Positions 60,428-64,000 of a DNA stretch of 64,000 bases are shown one piece after another (the stretch's first letter is position 1; each line of letters opens with the position of its first letter). The notes beneath the pieces are model-generated. The model had not been told where the DNA came from. It did no database searches and saw only the letters and a list, made by a program, of their open reading frames with translations. Source of the DNA: Litorimonas sp963972195 (GTDB taxonomy: Bacteria; Pseudomonadota; Alphaproteobacteria; Caulobacterales; Maricaulaceae); the NCBI GenBank assembly GCA_963972195.1, contig CAXATH010000003.1:303314-367313 (forward strand). The letters are read 5' to 3'. Position numbers and translations under genes: made by a program.

Positions 60428-63220
60428 ATGTTAGGCATCGCCAAAAAGATTTTCGGGACTGAAAACGACCGAACGATCAAAAAACTGCGTCCCCTCGTAG
60501 AAAAGATCAACACCCTTGAGCCGCAATTTGAAGCGATGACCGATGAAGAGCTCAAGGCCCAGACGCAAGTTTACAAATCCCGGCTGGCAGAGGGCGAGAC
60601 TCTGGATGATCTCCTCCCGGAAGCTTTCGCCACGGTTCGCGAAGCAGCCAAACGCACGCTCGGACAGCGCCATTACGATGTGCAGCTGATTGGCGGCATC
60701 ACGCTCCACCGCGGCGAAGTTGCGGAAATGCGAACCGGCGAAGGGAAAACCCTCGTCTCGACCCTCGCCGCCTATCTCAATGCTTTGACAGGCAAAGGCG
60801 TGCACATCGTGACGGTCAATGACTATCTGGCCAAACGCGACGCCGAATGGATGGGGCAGATTTACGGCTTTCTCGGCCTGACCGTCGATTGCATCAATAA
60901 TTACGAAGCTTACGGAAATCAGCGCAAAAACGCCTATAATTGCGATATCACCTATGGCACGAATAATGAGTTCGGCTTTGATTATCTGCGCGACAATATG
61001 AAATTCTCTGTCGAGGAAATGGCGCAGCGCGGCCATGTCTATACCATAATCGACGAAATCGACTCCATTCTGATCGACGAAGCCCGGACCCCTCTGATTA
61101 TCTCCGGCCCAACAGACGACAAGTCAGAACTTTACCGCACAATTGACAGCATTATCCCGCTGATCGACGAAGAAGGTTACGACATTGACGAGAAGGCCCG
61201 CACCGCCACCTTTAACGAAGAAGGCAATGAACAGATCGAAGCGCTATTGGATGAGCGCGGTCTGTTTGAAGGCGAGAGCCTTTATGATGTCGAAAACGTT
61301 ACGGTCGTTCACCACATCAATCAGGCCCTGAAAGCCCATAAGCTTTATGTCCGCGACAAAGACTATATCATCAAAAAGGACGAAGTCGTTCTAATTGACG
61401 AATTTACCGGCCGGATGATGGATGGCCGCCGCCTCTCCGATGGCCTGCACCAAGCGATCGAAGCCAAGGAAAAGGTAGATATTAAACCGGAAAACGTCAC
61501 CATGGCGTCGGTCACCTTACAGAATTATTTCCGCCTGTATGACAAACTCTCCGGCATGACGGGGACCGCCGAAACCGAAGCCGGCGAATTTGCCGAGACT
61601 TACGGCCTCGAAGTGCTCGTCATTCCGACCAACCGCCCCATTCAGCGGATCGACGATGAAGACGTGATCTACCGCACGGAGCAGGAAAAGTTCAAAGCCA
61701 TTGTCGATGACATCGAAGAGAAATGCGCCAAGGGCCAACCGATCCTTGTTGGTACTGTCTCCATTGAAAAATCAGAACGCCTGTCGGAATATCTGACCCA
61801 GCGCGACGTGCCGCATCGGGTGCTCAATGCCCGCTTCCATGATCAGGAAGCCTCTATCGTGGCGCAGGCCGGCGTGCCGGGCGCGGTCACGATTGCGACC
61901 AATATGGCCGGTCGCGGGACCGATATTCAGCTGGGCGGCAATCTAGAAATGCGCGCGCATCAGGAAATTCCCGAGACCGCAACGGAAGACGAGCGCAGAG
62001 AACAGGAAGCCAAAATCAAAGCCGAAATCGCCGAGCTCAAGCAAAAAGCGCTCGAAGCCGGCGGTCTTTACGTCCTCGGGACAGAACGCCATGAAAGCCG
62101 CCGGATTGACAATCAGCTTCGCGGCCGGACAGGGCGTCAGGGCGATCCCGGACGTTCCAAATTTTATCTCTCCACCGAAGACGATCTCATGCGGATTTTC
62201 GGCGGAGACCGACTAAAATCCATGATGGCCACGATGAAGTTTGAAGAGGGCGAACACCTCACCAACCGTTTTATGTCCAAGGCGGTGGAACGCGCGCAAG
62301 TGCGGGTCGAGCAACGCAATTTCGATATCCGGAAAAACCTGCTGAAATATGACGATGTCATGAACGATCAGCGCCGAACGATTTTCGAACAGCGCATGGA
62401 ATTCATGACCGATGATGACGTTTCAGACGTGATTGAAGATTTCCGTCATCAGCTCGCCGAGGATTTGATTGCCACCCATATTCCGAAAAAGGCCTACGCC
62501 GAACAATGGGACGTCAAAGGCCTGCACGAGGCGACCAAAGACGCCATCATGATGGATATCCCGTTTGACAAATGGGCCGAAGAAGAAGGCATTGCCGATG
62601 AGGAAATGCTCTCCCGTTTGAAAAAGGCCGGTGATGATGCCTTTACGCAGCTCTCAAATGGTTTGGAAGAATCCGAACTCCTGCGCGCGCAAAAACAAAT
62701 CCTTCTGCAAGTCATCGACAAGAACTGGCGTGAACATCTGCAGCAGCTCGACAGCCTGAAATCCGTAATCGGGATGCGCGCCTATGGTCAACGTGATCCG
62801 CTTAACGAATATAAGTCAGAAGCCTTCACCCTGTTTGACAGCCTGCTGACGAGCCTCCGCGAAGACGTCACCAAAGCGATGATGAACCTGCTTGTAAACG
62901 TTCAGATGCAGAGACAGCAACGAGCGCAACAAGATCAGCAGGCCGCGTCGCAAAAGGCCGCACAAAGCGCCTCTCAGACCCTGAAAAATGAAGGCGGTCA
63001 AGATGGCCCCGCGGCAGCGCGTCAGGCCAGATCCCCGATGGATATGGTCGGCGTGGCCGCCGCGCCCAAACCGGCGTCTCAATCGGCAGGCTCGGAGCCC
63101 GCTCAAAACCAGCCGGCCGAAGGCCAGCTCACGCAAGAGCAGTTACAAGGCGTCAGCCGAAACTCCCCTTGCCCCTGCGGCTCCGGCAAGAAATTCAAAC
63201 ACTGCCACGGCAAATTCTAA
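60428..63220 (+). CDS. secA: Preprotein translocase ATPase SecA
   Basis: The motor that pushes proteins through SecYEG. 930 residues. Seen: the Walker A segment MRTGEGKTLVS, IIDEIDSILIDEARTPLIIS, the FYLSTEDDLMRIFGG helical segment, and the C-terminal zinc-binding SEC-C tail CPCGSGKKFKHCHG, after a Gln/Ala-rich linker. It is divergent from the PpiC lipoprotein gene with 225 bases between, and is followed by a strong terminator. Confidence 0.97.
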   Translation: MLGIAKKIFGTENDRTIKKLRPLVEKINTLEPQFEAMTDEELKAQTQVYKSRLAEGETLDDLLPEAFATVREAAKRTLGQRHYDVQLIGGITLHRGEVAEMRTGEGKTLVSTLAAYLNALTGKGVHIVTVNDYLAKRDAEWMGQIYGFLGLTVDCINNYEAYGNQRKNAYNCDITYGTNNEFGFDYLRDNMKFSVEEMAQRGHVYTIIDEIDSILIDEARTPLIISGPTDDKSELYRTIDSIIPLIDEEGYDIDEKARTATFNEEGNEQIEALLDERGLFEGESLYDVENVTVVHHINQALKAHKLYVRDKDYIIKKDEVVLIDEFTGRMMDGRRLSDGLHQAIEAKEKVDIKPENVTMASVTLQNYFRLYDKLSGMTGTAETEAGEFAETYGLEVLVIPTNRPIQRIDDEDVIYRTEQEKFKAIVDDIEEKCAKGQPILVGTVSIEKSERLSEYLTQRDVPHRVLNARFHDQEASIVAQAGVPGAVTIATNMAGRGTDIQLGGNLEMRAHQEIPETATEDERREQEAKIKAEIAELKQKALEAGGLYVLGTERHESRRIDNQLRGRTGRQGDPGRSKFYLSTEDDLMRIFGGDRLKSMMATMKFEEGEHLTNRFMSKAVERAQVRVEQRNFDIRKNLLKYDDVMNDQRRTIFEQRMEFMTDDDVSDVIEDFRHQLAEDLIATHIPKKAYAEQWDVKGLHEATKDAIMMDIPFDKWAEEEGIADEEMLSRLKKAGDDAFTQLSNGLEESELLRAQKQILLQVIDKNWREHLQQLDSLKSVIGMRAYGQRDPLNEYKSEAFTLFDSLLTSLREDVTKAMMNLLVNVQMQRQQRAQQDQQAASQKAAQSASQTLKNEGGQDGPAAARQARSPMDMVGVAAAPKPASQSAGSEPAQNQPAEGQLTQEQLQGVSRNSPCPCGSGKKFKHCHGKF

Positions 63221-63241
63221 TCCGAATTTAATTAATTAAAT

Positions 63242-63273
63242 AAAAGCCGCTTTCCGTAGAAGGCGGCTTTTTT
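63242..63273 (+). terminator. Intrinsic terminator after secA
   Basis: AAAAGCCGC pairs with the GCGGCTTTT arm around a TTTCCGTAGAAG loop, ending in six T. It begins 21 bases past the secA stop. Confidence 0.8.
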
Positions 63274-63324
63274 AGTGGACGATTGAGCGGTTCAAGTCCC
63301 TTTTAATGAAAGCAATTCGAGCTC

Positions 63325-63738
63325 TCACCTTTTATCGAAGGTAACGTCAAATATCATCCGCGCAATATTTGTTGCAATAGACTCAATCTTTGCACTTTCT
63401 ATTTCCTTAAACAAAGCTTCATACTCCGATGGGGAAACGACGCGCATGGCCCAACGTGGATAGGCCCGTTTGGACTCAACGGCCCAAACTTCAGAAACGA
63501 TATCGCTATGGCGATTATCCTCTAAAATTTCTTTTTTTAGGGGTTCGACATTAGGCTCTTTACCTTCGAGCAATTGCATTACCGCATCACCATTGGTTAT
63601 CAAAAAACCTGACAACCCAAGCCGCTGATTCTTTCTAACAAACCCCCGCGCCATTTCATGAATGTCTTCTTCGGTTTTAAAACCGTTGAATTTACTTCTG
63701 TAAAGCCAGGTCCTAACGCCCTCTGAAACAGCTGTCAT
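63325..63738 (-). CDS. BLUF-domain blue-light sensor protein
   Basis: A 137-residue protein from the ATG at 63736-63738, about the normal length for a stand-alone BLUF protein. A longer frame upstream has no matching domain and is left out. The flavin-photocycle residues are in place: the Tyr of WLYRS, the Asn of KNQRLGLSGFL, the Gln of AVMQLLEG, and the Trp-x-Met of PRWAMRV. It binds FAD and senses blue light. No effector domain is fused and no partner gene is visible, so output is unknown. Convergent with secA. Confidence 0.8.
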   Translation of the reverse strand: MTAVSEGVRTWLYRSKFNGFKTEEDIHEMARGFVRKNQRLGLSGFLITNGDAVMQLLEGKEPNVEPLKKEILEDNRHSDIVSEVWAVESKRAYPRWAMRVVSPSEYEALFKEIESAKIESIATNIARMIFDVTFDKR

Positions 63739-63925
63739 AAATCTTAACCAAATCTTCGCCTTCCCAAAGCCGTTATATACAGATGTTTTTTCAACTATCC
63801 AGAGGTAAGAGCTCTGGCTTTCACATATTAGCCCTGAGGAATAATCGTCCGCTTTTATAGTTTTTGAAAACCTAATCACCGCAACCCCATACCCGAAATC
63901 CCAAGAAAAAGATCCTCGCGGTCAT

Positions 63926-64000
63926 ATGTTGCGCTATATTTACCTTGTTCCGGACACACGGACAGGCGTGCTAGCGTGGCGTGTTGGTGTTACGGACGGC
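63926..64000 (+). CDS. Possible 5' end of a gene cut by the window edge
   Basis: An ATG at 63926 opens 25 codons (starting MLRYIYLVPDT) that run to the last base without a stop. No good ribosome binding site precedes it. The other strand has stops in all frames here. It is recorded only as a possibility. Confidence 0.25.
   Translation, partial: MLRYIYLVPDTRTGVLAWRVGVTDG

Noticed and set aside
63739..63879. N-terminal extension of the BLUF protein
   Set aside because: The extra 47 codons match no domain and would be unusual before a BLUF domain; the ATG at 63738 gives the normal family length.
1..64000. CRISPR arrays, insertion sequences, integrases, rRNA genes or a replication origin
   Set aside because: I saw no regularly spaced direct repeats, transposase or integrase motifs, rRNA sequence or dnaA/oriC-like features in the window.

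Overview
The window is an ordinary stretch of an alphaproteobacterial chromosome. The best guess at lineage is the Caulobacterales/Maricaulales side (Hyphomonadaceae- or Robiginitomaculaceae-like marine bacteria). Reasons, all inferential: a pmbA - inositol-phosphatase - DUF4170 neighbourhood, a comF - grxC - nitrilase - DUF1178 - ubiG - lysC block, a secA - PpiC lipoprotein - argJ - mutT block, a ubiquinone pathway (ubiA, ubiE, ubiG), an exact CtrA-type box, moderate GC, and many secreted or lipoprotein genes. No transposase, integrase or CRISPR array was seen.

Layout. 1-9.6 kb: truncated gshA, a nucleotide-sugar aminotransferase, an orphan DUF2793 gene, rsmE, ubiA, a lipoprotein msrB, secreted unknowns, a ZIP transporter/MarR pair, a FrnE-type oxidoreductase and a MAPEG protein. 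9.6-20 kb: pmbA, a CysQ-DUF4170 fusion, an MsbA-like exporter, an exported methyltransferase-like lipoprotein, an NDUFA9-like protein, a tyrosine phosphatase and sirtuin pair, dapD. 20-31 kb: creA, putA, tRNA-Leu(CAA), murI, a GT39 glycosyltransferase, a lipoprotein msrA, a YbaY-MliC fusion, ubiE, a LysR regulator.

31.4-45.9 kb is the core of the window. A SAM-I type riboswitch precedes metX-metB. It is followed by a branched-chain amino acid operon ilvD-ilvC-ilvB-(three small membrane proteins)-ilvM-like-leuA-leuC-leuD-leuB-ilvA. In front of ilvD is a 47-codon leader ORF. Its codons 29-40 are 11/12 Leu, Val or Ile. The last codons form a segment that can pair with the 5' arm of a following intrinsic terminator. 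This is the geometry of a ribosome-mediated transcription attenuator.

46-64 kb: lipoproteins, a metallo-beta-lactamase-fold hydrolase, a nitroreductase, RidA, lysC, an M50B peptidase, ubiG, a divergent ParB-like gene behind a CtrA-type box and a 16-bp palindrome, then DUF1178, a nitrilase-family amidase, grxC, comF, an NDUFAF5/BioC-like methyltransferase, mutT, argJ, a PpiC lipoprotein, secA and a BLUF photoreceptor.

Most worth following up: the ilv attenuator; the three small membrane proteins between ilvB and its regulatory subunit; the SAM-I riboswitch; a perfect 15-bp hairpin that buries a ribosome binding site at 5416-5449; a probable dual start in msrB; the regulatory region of the ParB-like gene; and three places where an intrinsic terminator has no matching upstream gene and may mark a small RNA. 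No wholly new multi-gene system is evident.
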